This document shows, piece after piece, positions 26,398-35,079 of a stretch of 36,510 bases of DNA (positions within the stretch are counted from its first letter, which is position 1; each line of letters opens with the position of its first letter). Position numbers and translations under genes: made by a program. The DNA is from Marinilactibacillus piezotolerans (lineage in GTDB: Bacteria > Bacillota > Bacilli > Lactobacillales > Carnobacteriaceae_A). The stretch covers positions 1-36,510 of the forward strand of contig NZ_FOSJ01000024.1 of assembly GCF_900114235.1 (NCBI RefSeq). The letters are read 5' to 3'. The notes beneath the pieces are model-generated. The model was not told the origin of the DNA. It searched no databases and worked only from the letters and a program-made list of their open reading frames with translations.

Positions 26398-27516
26398 TTA
26401 TTTAAAATTAAATACATCTTTTTGCTTTTTGGAAGGGTAAATTTTAAGATCCCAATTTTCTTCTATCTTCCAGTTATTAATGATCTGGTGCATTTCTGAA
26501 ACGAAAACTGATTCGATATAATGACCAGCATCGATAACATCAACCCCATCTCTTAACATATCCTGTGCATTATGATAAGAAACGTCCCCAGTAATAAAAA
26601 GTGTGGCACCTTTTTGTTTTGCATCGAAATAATAGTCAGAACCCGCTCCTCCAAATATAGCCACTTTTTTGTGCAATTTTTTCGGATTTTTACTTGCATA
26701 CTTCAGACCATTAAGTTCAAGTTCGGACGTAACTTTTGTCAACATCTCTTCAGTTGTAATTTCAAAGGCAGCGATTCTTCCATAACCATAAACTTTATTT
26801 TCGTTTTCAAGAGTATAAAGATCATAAACAGGTTCTTCATAGGGATGGGCGGTTTGTACTGCATTTATTACATTTGTCGTTAACTGACGAGGGAACATCA
26901 CTTCAATACGAACTTCATTGACGATCTCTTCTTTTCCTATCTTTCCAACAGTAGGATCTGACCCTTTTTGCGGAGTGAATCTGCCTTGTCCTTTAATACT
27001 ATATGAAACATCTTGATAGTCTCCTACTTCACCAGCTCCAGCAAGATGTAATGCTCTTCTAACTTTTTCAACATCTTTTTCAGGAACATATACAGCTAAT
27101 TTTTTATAACCTTCACGGTAAGTTGGAAAAACTATTTCTCTGTCTTTTGGAAGACCTATAGCATCAGCTAACCAGTCACTCATACCGAAGTCAGCAGCGT
27201 CTATATTCGTGTGAGCAGAAAAAACAGCTATATCTGATTTAATTAAATCAATATATTCACTCCTGCGGGGATTCTCAGTATTCAATGACTTTAATGGTTT
27301 GAAAATAGCAGGATGATGAGTAAAAATTAGATCAACTCCTAATTCCTGAGCTTCCTGAATTGTATCGGCATCAACATCAAGAGCAATCATGAGCTTATTA
27401 ACTACTTTATCTAATGTACCAAAAGAAAGGCCAATAGGATCCCATTCTTCAGCTAGATATGGAGGTGCAAACTGCTCGATTCGTTGAATAATATCTTTAA
27501 CTTTTACTTGGGTCAT
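26398..27516 (-). CDS. Nif3-like dinuclear metal-centre protein (YqfO)
   Basis: This is a 372-aa member of the NIF3/YqfO family, long form with an inserted PII-like domain (about 125-230). Metal-binding blocks: FTHHPAIFK, SAHTNIDAADFG, and GDVSYHNAQD with DAGHYIESVF near the end. Members form hexameric toroids and are annotated as GTP cyclohydrolase 1-like without firm proof. It overlaps trmK by 4 nt (ATGA), the same pair as yqfN-yqfO of Bacillus, so the two are co-translated. The cellular role is uncertain. Confidence 0.9.
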   Translation of the reverse strand: MTQVKVKDIIQRIEQFAPPYLAEEWDPIGLSFGTLDKVVNKLMIALDVDADTIQEAQELGVDLIFTHHPAIFKPLKSLNTENPRRSEYIDLIKSDIAVFSAHTNIDAADFGMSDWLADAIGLPKDREIVFPTYREGYKKLAVYVPEKDVEKVRRALHLAGAGEVGDYQDVSYSIKGQGRFTPQKGSDPTVGKIGKEEIVNEVRIEVMFPRQLTTNVINAVQTAHPYEEPVYDLYTLENENKVYGYGRIAAFEITTEEMLTKVTSELELNGLKYASKNPKKLHKKVAIFGGAGSDYYFDAKQKGATLFITGDVSYHNAQDMLRDGVDVIDAGHYIESVFVSEMHQIINNWKIEENWDLKIYPSKKQKDVFNFK

Positions 27517-28214
27517 TTTATCATCTCCGTGATTTGATCAATTTCCTGATCTAACCTGTTTAATTTAATTGAATTCACTTCTTTAGACTTTTTTAGTTCT
27601 TCTTTAATATAAAAGAGTTTTTCTAACTCACGAGTCCATTTCAGCTTGAATATCGAAGAAGAATTCATAAGTAAAACAGGTCCAAAAGTTAATTCTAGTT
27701 CACTATATTGAATAGTTTCATCAGTTGGAATCGCTACAATGATCTCATAGATTTTATCGTTTTCTTCTAAAATTTCCTCGTTTATGATTTTGTACTGATT
27801 ATTCATCAAGAAAGTTCGGAGTGTCTTTTCGCCTACATTTGGCTGTAGAATCAGTTTTTCTTTTCTGGAAAGTACTTCATTATTTACTCCTCGCTGTAAA
27901 ATATCGCGAATCAGAGTACCACCCATCCCGCAAATGGTAACTGTATCGATTCTATCATCTGAGTGAATGACTTCCAAACCGTCTCCCAATCTAACTTCAA
28001 TTTTATTTTCAAGTTTTCTATACGAAACTTCTTTTTTTGCTTTATTGTAGGGACCTTTTACTACTTCACCAGCCACTGCCCAGTTAATTAACTTTTTCTG
28101 AGCCAGTGCACAAGGTAAATAAGCATGATCAGAACCAATGTCAGCTAATCTTGCTCCGGGTTGTATGTATGCCGCTACTTGTTCTAGTCTTTTAGATAAT
28201 TGTATCGATTCCAT
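27513..28214 (-). CDS. trmK: tRNA (adenine(22)-N1)-methyltransferase TrmK
   Basis: This is a 233-aa SAM-dependent methyltransferase that makes m1A22 in tRNA. The SAM site reads DIGSDHAYLP (about 25-34); later TVTICGMGGTLI and QPN (NPPY-like position) follow, then a helical C-terminal coiled region (about 185-230). The start is the ATG at 28214, preceded by AAGAGG at 6 nt; the frame extends upstream to 28262 but the added residues are basic and atypical. A weak promoter (TTTATT, 17 nt, extended TGTTAAAAT) lies near 28240-28275. Confidence 0.9.
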   Translation of the reverse strand: MESIQLSKRLEQVAAYIQPGARLADIGSDHAYLPCALAQKKLINWAVAGEVVKGPYNKAKKEVSYRKLENKIEVRLGDGLEVIHSDDRIDTVTICGMGGTLIRDILQRGVNNEVLSRKEKLILQPNVGEKTLRTFLMNNQYKIINEEILEENDKIYEIIVAIPTDETIQYSELELTFGPVLLMNSSSIFKLKWTRELEKLFYIKEELKKSKEVNSIKLNRLDQEIDQITEMIK

Positions 28215-28292
28215 CCTGCACCTCTTCTTAATTCTTATATTTCTCATTTTAACAGCTTCCACTAGCAGAATAAAAGGAAATATGTAATAAAA

Positions 28293-28324
28293 GACCCACA
28301 GAAGAGAATTCTCTTCTGCAGGTC
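28293..28324 (-). terminator. Terminator of rplY
   Basis: A 20-bp palindrome centred on GAATTC (28299-28318) is extended by GACC/GGTC (28293-28296, 28321-28324) across a two-base mismatch. The minus strand continues with TTTTATTA. Confidence 0.8.
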
Positions 28325-28358
28325 CTGTTAAAAACGTGATTGTTAGGAAAAATAAAGA

Positions 28359-28979
28359 TTATTCAGAATCTTCATCTTTGTCTTCGCCGATCACTTCTGG
28401 TTCTGGCATGTCATCTGATGTTTCAGTTGTTTCTTCTTCAACTGCATCAGGAGCAGAAATTGAAACAACAGTTAATTCAGCATCAGTCAATAGTGTAGCA
28501 CCTTCTCCAATTTCAAGATCACTTACACTAATAGTATCACCAATAGTAAGCGATGATACATCTACTGTATAGTCAGAAGGAGCTTCAGCTGGCGCAACTT
28601 CAACTTCTAATTCAGAGATTGATTGAGAAACATAGCCTTCTTTGATTTCGTCTTCCCCAGAAATATAAACTGGAATAGTCATATGAACTTTTTGACCTTT
28701 AGTAAAGGATAATAAGTCTACATGATACAAAATAGGTTTGATAGCAGCTGTTTTTAATTCTTTAACAAAAACATGATAAGTTTCTCCGTCAACTTCAACG
28801 TCGAATACTCCGTTAGCCCCTACCTTACGCAAAGTGTCTTCCAATTCTTTCTGATTTAACAATACAGGCACAGTTTCCAATTCTTTACCATAGATAGCTG
28901 CGGGTACTAATCCCTCAGTTCTTGCTTTTTTCGAAGCTGATGTACCTGTTTCAGTACGCTTAGTTGCTTTTAATTTCAT
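28359..28979 (-). CDS. rplY: Ribosomal protein L25 (Ctc/TL5 type)
   Basis: This is a 206-aa 50S protein that binds 5S rRNA: an N-terminal L25 domain (about 1-90, with AIYGKELETVPV) and a C-terminal TL5/CTC beta domain (about 95-180). A strongly acidic tail (EEETTETSDDMPEPEV and beyond) follows. The ATG at 28979 follows GGAAGGTG; a GTG three codons earlier overlaps that site. It stands between rpoD and trmK, a place where I would not usually expect it in Bacillus-like order. It has its own strong promoter (29044-29072) and terminator. Confidence 0.9.
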   Translation of the reverse strand: MKLKATKRTETGTSASKKARTEGLVPAAIYGKELETVPVLLNQKELEDTLRKVGANGVFDVEVDGETYHVFVKELKTAAIKPILYHVDLLSFTKGQKVHMTIPVYISGEDEIKEGYVSQSISELEVEVAPAEAPSDYTVDVSSLTIGDTISVSDLEIGEGATLLTDAELTVVSISAPDAVEEETTETSDDMPEPEVIGEDKDEDSE

Positions 28980-29004
28980 TAATTTCACCTTCCGAATATA
29001 TATT

Positions 29005-29025
29005 AAATAAGTAAGATACTTATTT
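29005..29025 (-). other. Hairpin in the rplY leader
   Basis: AAATAAGTA (29005-29013) and TACTTATTT (29017-29025) form a 9-bp stem with a 3-nt loop in the mRNA leader, about 26 nt upstream of the start codon. It could be an autoregulatory site or a stability element; no known L25 leader motif is recognised. Confidence 0.35.
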
Positions 29026-29043
29026 TCTGACGTTTACTATATA

Positions 29044-29072
29044 ATTATACCAAATATAGGGGATTAAAGCAA
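29044..29072 (-). promoter_or_regulatory. Strong sigma-A promoter of rplY
   Basis: On the minus strand TTGCTT (29067-29072), a 17-nt spacer and perfect TATAAT (29044-29049) with an upstream TGG (extended -10) are present. Confidence 0.8.
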
Positions 29073-29128
29073 AAGAAACCACCAACCGCTGATATTCTCA
29101 ATCTATATTTTAGTATCATTAAATAGTA

Positions 29129-29152
29129 AAAGGCCACTTTAAAGTGGCCTTT
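29129..29152. terminator. Bidirectional terminator after rpoD
   Basis: AAAGGCCACTTT (29129-29140) is followed directly by its complement (29141-29152), giving a perfect palindrome with T/A runs on the outer side. It lies 22 nt past the rpoD stop. Confidence 0.85.
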
Positions 29153-29174
29153 ATTCATTATTAGATAATTTGAT

Positions 29175-30311
29175 TTATTCTAGGAAGTCTTTCAACTGTT
29201 TTGAGCGACTTGGATGACGAAGCTTTCTAAGTGCTTTCGCCTCTATCTGCCTGATACGTTCTCTAGTTACACCGAACACTTTACCTACATCTTCAAGTGT
29301 TCTCTGACGTCCATCATCTAACCCGAAACGAAGTCTCAATACATTTTCTTCACGATCTGTTAATGTATCTAATACATCTTCTAATTCACTTTTTAATAGT
29401 TCATAAGCAGCATTATCAGCAGGACTAGTTGCTTCATTATCTTCTATAAAGTCTCCCAGATGCGAATCATCTTCCTCGCCGATTGGTGTCTCAAGAGATA
29501 CCGGTTCTTGAGAGATTTTTAAAATATCTCTAACTTTTTCAGTCGGCAAGTCCATTTCTGCTCCAATTTCTTCAGGTGTAGGCTCTCTTCCTAAATCCTG
29601 AAGTAATTGACGCTGGATACGGACGAGTTTATTGATTGTCTCAACCATATGAACTGGTATACGAATCGTTCTTGCCTGGTCAGCAATTGCACGGGTTATA
29701 GCTTGTCTAATCCACCAGGTAGCATAAGTTGAAAATTTGAACCCTTTTTCATAATCAAATTTTTCAACAGCTTTCATTAATCCCATGTTACCTTCTTGAA
29801 TTAGATCTAAAAAGCTCATTCCACGTCCAACATAACGCTTAGCAATAGAAACAACCAATCGTAAGTTGGCTTCCGCTAATTCTTGTTTAGCAATAATGTC
29901 TCCATTTTCGATTCTTTTTGCTAAAGTTATTTCTTCTTTTGCGCTTAATAGGTCTACTCGACCAATTTCTTTAAGGTACATTCTAACAGGATCATTTATT
30001 TTAACACCAGGAGGAGCAATCATTTCTTCTTTCTTAGCTTCTTCAACGACTTCTTCTTCTTTGTCTAACTGTTTTGCTAGAGGGTTACCGTCTTCGTCAA
30101 CGACTCCAACACCCTCATCTTCGAATTTCTGAATCAAATTATCCATTTGATTTTTTTCGAGTTCGAAAGGCTCAGCTAGTTTATCGGTTAATTCAACATA
30201 AGAAATTGTCTGTTCCATTTTCTTTTTCGTTTCTTTAATCAATTCCTTTACAGCTGCTTCATATTTTTTGCTTGGTTGAACATTATTTACTTCTTTTTTA
30301 GTTTTGGCCAT
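29175..30311 (-). CDS. rpoD: Primary sigma factor RpoD (SigA)
   Basis: This is the 378-aa housekeeping sigma factor. Region 1.1 is about 1-85 and region 1.2 about 105-135. Regions 2.1-2.4 follow (about 140-215) with [20 protein letters not shown]. Region 3 lies at about 218-290 and region 4 at about 320-378, with [20 protein letters not shown] as the recognition helix. It follows dnaG by 20 nt in the macromolecular synthesis operon order dnaG-rpoD. AGGAGG lies 11 nt before the ATG, a rather long spacing but no better start exists. Confidence 0.97.
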   Translation of the reverse strand: MAKTKKEVNNVQPSKKYEAAVKELIKETKKKMEQTISYVELTDKLAEPFELEKNQMDNLIQKFEDEGVGVVDEDGNPLAKQLDKEEEVVEEAKKEEMIAPPGVKINDPVRMYLKEIGRVDLLSAKEEITLAKRIENGDIIAKQELAEANLRLVVSIAKRYVGRGMSFLDLIQEGNMGLMKAVEKFDYEKGFKFSTYATWWIRQAITRAIADQARTIRIPVHMVETINKLVRIQRQLLQDLGREPTPEEIGAEMDLPTEKVRDILKISQEPVSLETPIGEEDDSHLGDFIEDNEATSPADNAAYELLKSELEDVLDTLTDREENVLRLRFGLDDGRQRTLEDVGKVFGVTRERIRQIEAKALRKLRHPSRSKQLKDFLE

Positions 30312-30331
30312 AAAATAGTATGCCTCCTGCT

Positions 30332-32215
30332 TTATGCTTCTTTCGCAGCTTTTAGCTGGCGATTCAAGTTAATGATTTCAATAGTTAAAAACTGTTGTTT
30401 CTGTTTGTCTCCAGTTCTTTCTGCCTCTTTTAATTCTTCTCTTTTCGCTTTCAGCTTAGCTTCTACCGGTGATCGATTAGATATTACATCAATATAATCT
30501 TCTATTTCTCCAGTTACCAGCTCTTCTCCTAGATCCATCCACAAAATTTCTGTGGCTTTTTTCTTATGTTCCGGATCTTTAATAAAATCCAGAAAAGCTT
30601 CTACATTGTTCTCACCTTTGTCTCTAAAGTATGATTCATATAACAGATATAGAATTTGGTAATGTTCGTGTGGAAAAGTAAATTCAGTTGGTAAGTTCTG
30701 CAATGTATACCATACCTCATCATGGTAAAAAAGTCTATTCAGCAGCATTTTTTCTGCTTGTTCCACAGAACTTTTTTTTGGTTTATTCTGTCGAGTAATC
30801 TGAACAGAATAAGCTTCATTTTGTCTGTCGGTTTTTTGTTGTTTTAACTGTTTCGTACGATTTTTTTGATTTTCAAATGCATGTTGTTGAAACTGTTCTT
30901 TTAAAGTATCTTGGGTTACTTTAAATTCTTGAGCAAGTTGATTGAAATAAAGCTCCCGTTCTACCGGAGAATTAACAGTTGTCATTTTTTTCAAGACTTG
31001 CTCAATATAAGAAAGACGCTCACTTTCATTTTTCAAGTTTTTACCGTTTCGGTAATACTTCATCAGAAAACTCATAAGTGTGTCTCGACCATGTAATAGA
31101 AAATCTTTATAGGCTTCTTTCCCTCTTGACTTGATGTAATCATCAGGATCCAATTTTTCTGGGAAACTAGTTATTTCAATTGTAAAATGAGTTTGATCAG
31201 TAAAATATTCTGTGGCACGTTTGGTCGCTTCCAACCCAGCTTGATCTCCATCATAAGCAATAACAACTTTATCTGTTACTCGATCCATCTGCTGAATTTG
31301 CTCATGAGTTAAACTTGTCCCCATTGAAGCAATCCCATTTCTAATGCCCGCTTGCCAGGAAGAAATAACATCCATAAATCCTTCAAAAAGATAAACTTCG
31401 CCTTCTCTGCGAATAATTGGCCTGGCTTTATCATAATTAAACAAGATTTTACGCTTATTGAATAAATCTGTTTCTGGACTATTTACATATTTTGCTGAAT
31501 GAAATCCAGGAGTCGTTTCACTGTTATCACCTTCAAATATCCTGCCGGAAAAAGCTACTGTCTGACCTTTGTGATCTCTAATAGGAAATATAATCCTACC
31601 AGAAAAACGATCCAGCAACTGACGATCTTCTCTATCAGAAAATAATCCAGTTTCCGATAGCAATGTATTATCTAGGCCTTCTTGATTGTCTAGATACAAT
31701 TTTAAAGCATTTCGTTGTGGTGGAGAAAATCCGAGTTGAAACTCTTCTATGGTCTCTTTCTCTACACCTCGATCTAAAAGATATTGATAAGCAGCTTCTC
31801 CAACTTTTGTATTTATCAAAATATGATGGTAAAATTCTTTAGTCTTTTCATTGATTGCTAGTAATTTGCTGAATTTACTATTTTCATTAGGTCTAGATTG
31901 ATTTGATTGTTGAATTATTTCCTGATCTATTGGAACATCTGCAATTTCTGCTGACTTAATAACAGCTTCTGGAAACGAAATACCTTCCATTTCCTGGAGG
32001 AAACTAAATACATTTCCACCTCTTCCGCAACTAAAACAGTGAAATATCTGTTTCTTTTCATTGACCGAAAACGAAGGTGTTTTATCTTCATGAAACGGGC
32101 AATGAGCAAAGTGATTTTGGCCCGATTTTTTTAATTGAACATATTGTGAGACCACATTGACAATATCAGATTTTTCTCTAATTTGTGTAACTGTTTCTTC
32201 TGGAATACGAACCAA
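30332..32215 (-). CDS. dnaG: DNA primase DnaG
   Basis: This is the 627-aa primase that makes RNA primers at the fork. The zinc ribbon is Cys39, His42, Cys60 and Cys63. The TOPRIM core has Glu278 (LFEGFMDV) and Asp322-Gly-Asp324 (YDGDQAG). The C-terminal helical domain (about 480-627) binds DnaB/DnaC helicase. The start is a TTG at 32215 with GGGAGG 7 nt upstream; the open frame runs further to 32236 but that part contains the Shine-Dalgarno. It leads the dnaG-rpoD operon, with the promoter at 32317-32344 and a small hairpin in the leader. Confidence 0.95.
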   Translation of the reverse strand: MVRIPEETVTQIREKSDIVNVVSQYVQLKKSGQNHFAHCPFHEDKTPSFSVNEKKQIFHCFSCGRGGNVFSFLQEMEGISFPEAVIKSAEIADVPIDQEIIQQSNQSRPNENSKFSKLLAINEKTKEFYHHILINTKVGEAAYQYLLDRGVEKETIEEFQLGFSPPQRNALKLYLDNQEGLDNTLLSETGLFSDREDRQLLDRFSGRIIFPIRDHKGQTVAFSGRIFEGDNSETTPGFHSAKYVNSPETDLFNKRKILFNYDKARPIIRREGEVYLFEGFMDVISSWQAGIRNGIASMGTSLTHEQIQQMDRVTDKVVIAYDGDQAGLEATKRATEYFTDQTHFTIEITSFPEKLDPDDYIKSRGKEAYKDFLLHGRDTLMSFLMKYYRNGKNLKNESERLSYIEQVLKKMTTVNSPVERELYFNQLAQEFKVTQDTLKEQFQQHAFENQKNRTKQLKQQKTDRQNEAYSVQITRQNKPKKSSVEQAEKMLLNRLFYHDEVWYTLQNLPTEFTFPHEHYQILYLLYESYFRDKGENNVEAFLDFIKDPEHKKKATEILWMDLGEELVTGEIEDYIDVISNRSPVEAKLKAKREELKEAERTGDKQKQQFLTIEIINLNRQLKAAKEA

Positions 32216-32278
32216 ATCAATGCCTCCCTCACACAAAAATCAGCACAAAATATAAACGATTTAATAAACGAAACTATT

Positions 32279-32301
32279 AAAAACGGGGCATAATTGCCCT
32301 A
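32279..32301 (-). promoter_or_regulatory. Possible attenuator hairpin in the dnaG leader
   Basis: On the minus strand GGGCA-ATTA-TGCCC is followed by CGTTTTTAA, looking like a short weak Rho-independent terminator between the predicted start point and dnaG. The stem is only 5 bp, so termination would be partial at best. Confidence 0.35.
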
Positions 32302-32316
32302 TAATAATCAAACATT

Positions 32317-32344
32317 AGTATACCATAATCCTATTAAAAAGCAA
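32317..32344 (-). promoter_or_regulatory. Predicted promoter of dnaG-rpoD
   Basis: On the minus strand TTGCTT (32339-32344), a 16-nt spacer and TATACT (32317-32322) are present. It overlaps the csaA terminator hairpin at its upstream edge. Confidence 0.55.
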
Positions 32345-32376
32345 ATTCCCCATCAATAAGATGAGGAATTTTTTTA
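32343..32376. terminator. Terminator downstream of csaA
   Basis: AAATTCCCCATC (32343-32354) pairs with GATGAGGAATTT (32360-32371) with one mismatch and a 5-nt loop. The T-run is better on the plus strand; on the minus strand the stem is followed by GCTTTTT. Confidence 0.65.
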
Positions 32377-32706
32377 GCCTATTTTAGTACCATTGGGAAC
32401 TGGTTCATCTATATTTAATAAGACAACTTCTTTGTCTGAAAGGATGCCACCTATCACTAGTACTTCAGATTTGTAACCTGCAATTCTTAATGGAGGAAAA
32501 TTAATTACCGCAATGATTTGCTTTCCAAGGAGATCTTGAATATCGTAACGGTCAGTAATTTGAGCAGAACTATTTTTAGTACCTATTTCGTGTCCAAAGT
32601 CAATTTGTAATTTATAAGCCGGTTCCCTAGCTTCTTTAAAAAATTCGGCTTTCACTACTGTTCCTACTCTAATGTCTAAACTTTTAAAATGCTCAATATT
32701 TGTCAT
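32374..32706 (-). CDS. csaA: CsaA-like tRNA-binding-domain protein
   Basis: This is a 110-aa single OB-fold protein of the EMAP II/Trbp111/CsaA group. Typical blocks: LDIRVGTVVKAEFF, YKLQIDFG, GKQIIAVINFPPLRIAGYKSEVLVIG and VPNGTKIG near the end. Bacillus CsaA is described as a dimeric chaperone linked to protein secretion, and the fold binds tRNA-like or peptide ligands. It is monocistronic by position, with AAAGGA before the ATG and niaX upstream by 41 nt, so read-through from niaX is possible. Confidence 0.88.
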   Translation of the reverse strand: MTNIEHFKSLDIRVGTVVKAEFFKEAREPAYKLQIDFGHEIGTKNSSAQITDRYDIQDLLGKQIIAVINFPPLRIAGYKSEVLVIGGILSDKEVVLLNIDEPVPNGTKIG

Positions 32707-32747
32707 ATGAATTTTCCTTTTATTACATGATACCTTACATAATTCAC

Positions 32748-33323
32748 TTACTTAGTCTCTATTCTTTTTGCCAATGACTGTACTCTGCTACCTAATGATG
32801 TCCATACGAATTGTGAAATAAGGAAATCAACCATACTATGAACAATCGTTCCAACTCCTACTAGTAAAAATACAGCTAAGAAGAAACCTTCTGAATAGCT
32901 TGAGCCCGGAATGAGACCGAAGAAAAACATTGAAACAACTAACATTTCAGCAGCACCATGGAGACATCCGATCGCTAACGAAAAGATCGTACTTTTTAAA
33001 GGGGATCTAAGTACTTGTTCTCTGCGGTTAATTAAGTATTTTGCTCCCACATAAGCAAATATGACATGACTCAAAGCACGCAGAACCACTACAATTGGAA
33101 AACTAGCCAATAAAAATCCTACAGCTGATCCTAAAGAAACTGCTACGGCTATCCCAGGTGAGAAAAACATAGCTAAAAATATTGGTACATGACTTGCTAA
33201 AGTAAATGATGCAGGCTCAATCAATACTTTTATCGGCATAACCATCGGGATTACAATAGCAATCGCAGTTAACAGAGCCGTCACAGTCAATCTTAATGTA
33301 TTTGTTTTTTTGATAAAAATCAC
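32748..33323 (-). CDS. niaX: Niacin ECF transporter S component NiaX
   Basis: This is a 191-aa membrane protein with about six helices. The block MVMPIKVLIEPASFTLASHV and the later VVLRALSHVIFAYVGAKYL are characteristic of NiaX. It imports niacin through the shared ECF module. The gene for the niacin-sensing repressor NiaR lies just upstream, which supports the substrate. The start is taken as GTG at 33323 with AGGAG 11 nt upstream; a second GAGGAG overlaps the start, so the exact start is not certain. A promoter and operator-like palindrome lie in the 78-nt gap before it. Confidence 0.87.
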   Translation of the reverse strand: MIFIKKTNTLRLTVTALLTAIAIVIPMVMPIKVLIEPASFTLASHVPIFLAMFFSPGIAVAVSLGSAVGFLLASFPIVVVLRALSHVIFAYVGAKYLINRREQVLRSPLKSTIFSLAIGCLHGAAEMLVVSMFFFGLIPGSSYSEGFFLAVFLLVGVGTIVHSMVDFLISQFVWTSLGSRVQSLAKRIETK

Positions 33324-33349
33324 TCCTCAGTGTACTCCTGCGTTTACAG

Positions 33350-33361
33350 GTGTCTTTACAC
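33350..33361 (-). promoter_or_regulatory. Candidate NiaR operator in front of niaX
   Basis: GTGTCTTTACAC is a perfect 4-bp-arm inverted repeat with a 4-nt centre (GTGT-AAAG-ACAC on the minus strand) inside a longer CAGGTGT...TAAACAG context. It overlaps the predicted start point (about 33360), a position suited to repression. I do not recall the published NiaR consensus well enough to score it. Confidence 0.45.
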
Positions 33362-33366
33362 TAAAC

Positions 33367-33394
33367 AGTATATACGATTTGGAAATTATTACAA
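33367..33394 (-). promoter_or_regulatory. Predicted promoter of niaX
   Basis: On the minus strand TTGTAA (33389-33394), a 16-nt spacer and TATACT (33367-33372) are present, between the niaR stop and the niaX start. Confidence 0.6.
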
Positions 33395-33401
33395 CTGAAA
33401 C

Positions 33402-33914
33402 TTAATAGTAGATTAGATTTTTCTCTTTTAACGCTTCCACGATTTGATCTAATGTAAGCTGGTCTTTCGCAGATATTGTATGACTATGCAGTCCACCGGT
33501 TAATTCTGCTAGTAAAGTTGTTTTATTATTTTTAATTTTTTGTATAAATTCATTTGCTTCTAATCTGCTTGATATATTCAGTCCACCAACCATTTCTCCA
33601 TAAATGGGATGTTCTACAATTACATCTATAACTTCTCCACCATGATCTACAATTAGATAAAGCTCTTCGAGTGTCTGTTCAAAAGTATGCTGACAAACAA
33701 TTCTTCGCTCTTGTCTTTCTGATGAGTTAGATCTCATAACATACCCTTTTGTGGTAGAAAGAATTTCTTGTCCTTCTGCTCTTAACAAGGCAATATCTCC
33801 CACAATAACCTGGCGACTGACATCGAACTGTTCTGCAAAACTCCTGGCTATGATTGGCTCATTAGCTTCTTTTAAGTTAGATAATAATGTAGCTCGTCTT
33901 ATTTCTGCTTCCAT
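33402..33914 (-). CDS. niaR: Niacin-responsive repressor NiaR (HTH plus 3H domain)
   Basis: This is a 170-aa regulator: an N-terminal winged helix (about 1-60, SFAEQFDVSRQVIVGDIALLRAEG) and a C-terminal 3H domain (about 72-168). The three conserved histidines are visible in CQHTFEQTLEE, EHPIYGEM and GGLHSHTI, which bind a metal and nicotinic acid. NiaR represses NAD biosynthesis or salvage genes when niacin is plentiful. The adjoining niaX is the expected target. A TATACT -10 at about 33949-33954 (minus strand) may be its own promoter. Confidence 0.92.
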   Translation of the reverse strand: MEAEIRRATLLSNLKEANEPIIARSFAEQFDVSRQVIVGDIALLRAEGQEILSTTKGYVMRSNSSERQERRIVCQHTFEQTLEELYLIVDHGGEVIDVIVEHPIYGEMVGGLNISSRLEANEFIQKIKNNKTTLLAELTGGLHSHTISAKDQLTLDQIVEALKEKNLIYY

Positions 33915-33980
33915 CCCACTGCCTTCTCTCTGTATAAAGATTTATCTTTAGTATACTATATAGTTTTATAAAATAAAAAG

Positions 33981-34030
33981 TACAGCCAGCAATTCCTTAT
34001 GAATAGATAGCAAAAGAATTGCTGGCTGTA
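33981..34030 (-). terminator. Terminator of the truncated ABC exporter gene
   Basis: A perfect 15-bp stem, TACAGCCAGCAATTC (33981-33995) and its complement (34016-34030), has a 20-nt loop. The minus strand continues into CTTTTTATTT. Confidence 0.88.
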
Positions 34031-34053
34031 TAAATAATGATGTTACAGAATAT

Positions 34054-34924
34054 TTATTGAGCAAACTGAGCATCGTAAAGACGTTTATATGCCCCTTCTA
34101 ACGCCATCAGCTCATCATGTGTTCCCTTCTCTTCAATACCGTTTTTCGTTACTACGACGATACGATCAGCATTTTTGATTGTAGCAAGTCGATGAGCAAT
34201 AATCAAAGTTGTTCGACCTTCAGACAGTGAATCCAATGCTTCTTGAATTGCTTGTTCTGTTTCAGTATCTAAAGCAGAAGTTGCTTCATCAAGAATTAAA
34301 ATAGGAGGGTTTTTTAAAAACATTCTGGCAATTGAAAGTCTTTGTTTTTGGCCGCCAGATAATTTCACCCCGCGTTCTCCTATTACTGTATTCAATCCAT
34401 TTGGCAAAGTGCTGACAACCTCTTCTAGATTGGCTAATTTTACTGCCATACGAACTTGTTCATCATTAGCAGTCAAATCACCATAAAGAATATTTTCCTT
34501 GATTGTTCCTGGAAATAGAAATACATCTTGTTGTACAACCCCAATTTGTTCTCTGAGAGATTGTACCTTTATATCATGGATGTTATGCCCGTCAACTTCA
34601 ATACTTCCTGAATCAATCTCATAAAATCTTGGAAGCAGATTACATATAGTGGTTTTACCAGCTCCACTTGGCCCAACAAAAGCAATGGTTTCTCCTGCTT
34701 TAATTGAAAGATTGACTTGATCTAATATCGGGTTATGTTCTTCATAACTGAAAGTTACATTTTTATAGTCAATATTACCAATTAATGATTCTACATCTAT
34801 CGCATGCAAGGAGTCTTGTATTTCTGGTTCACGGCTAATTTCTTCCTGAAGTCTTCTAAACCCGGCAATCCCTTTAGGATAGCTTTCTATCATAACATTG
34901 ACTCTTTCAATAGGACGAACCAGA
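34054..34924 (-). pseudogene. ABC exporter, C-terminal part only (5' end removed by IS)
   Basis: What remains is the nucleotide-binding domain of an MDR/LmrA-type half exporter. Intact motifs: Walker A GPSGAGKTT, Q-loop VVQQDVFLFPG, signature LSGGQKQR, Walker B ILILDEATSA and the switch His in AHRLAT. Upstream of the first ATG (34893) the frame still reads exporter sequence (NLVRPIERVN) back to about 34924, where the IS begins; further back the frame runs into IS DNA and hits TAG. The membrane domain, normally some 300 residues, is missing from this window; it would lie beyond the far end of the IS, outside the window. A fragment translated from 34893 would be an NBD of 279 aa without a membrane part and is probably non-functional. 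Confidence 0.88.
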
Positions 34925-35034
34925 TTTGAATTTACCCTTTTTACATTAAATATCCACTATTGCATGTAATTAGAAAACCTGTATTCGTTAATTCCTCATT
35001 TTTAGCAATTATGTTTAAAAATAGCCATGCAAAT

Positions 35035-35056
35035 AAAACGCCCATATGCGCGTTTT
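35035..35056 (-). terminator. Possible terminator of the transposase gene
   Basis: AAAACGC (35035-35041) pairs with GCGTTTT (35050-35056) around an 8-nt loop, followed by ATTTG on the minus strand. The stem is short. Confidence 0.5.
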
Positions 35057-35079
35057 AAAAAATTATTCAGTTTATTCAT

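Noticed and set aside
28336-28572. Plus-strand open frame rich in Ser inside rplY
   Set aside because: It is the complement of the acidic tail codons (GAA/TCA bias) of L25, not a real gene.
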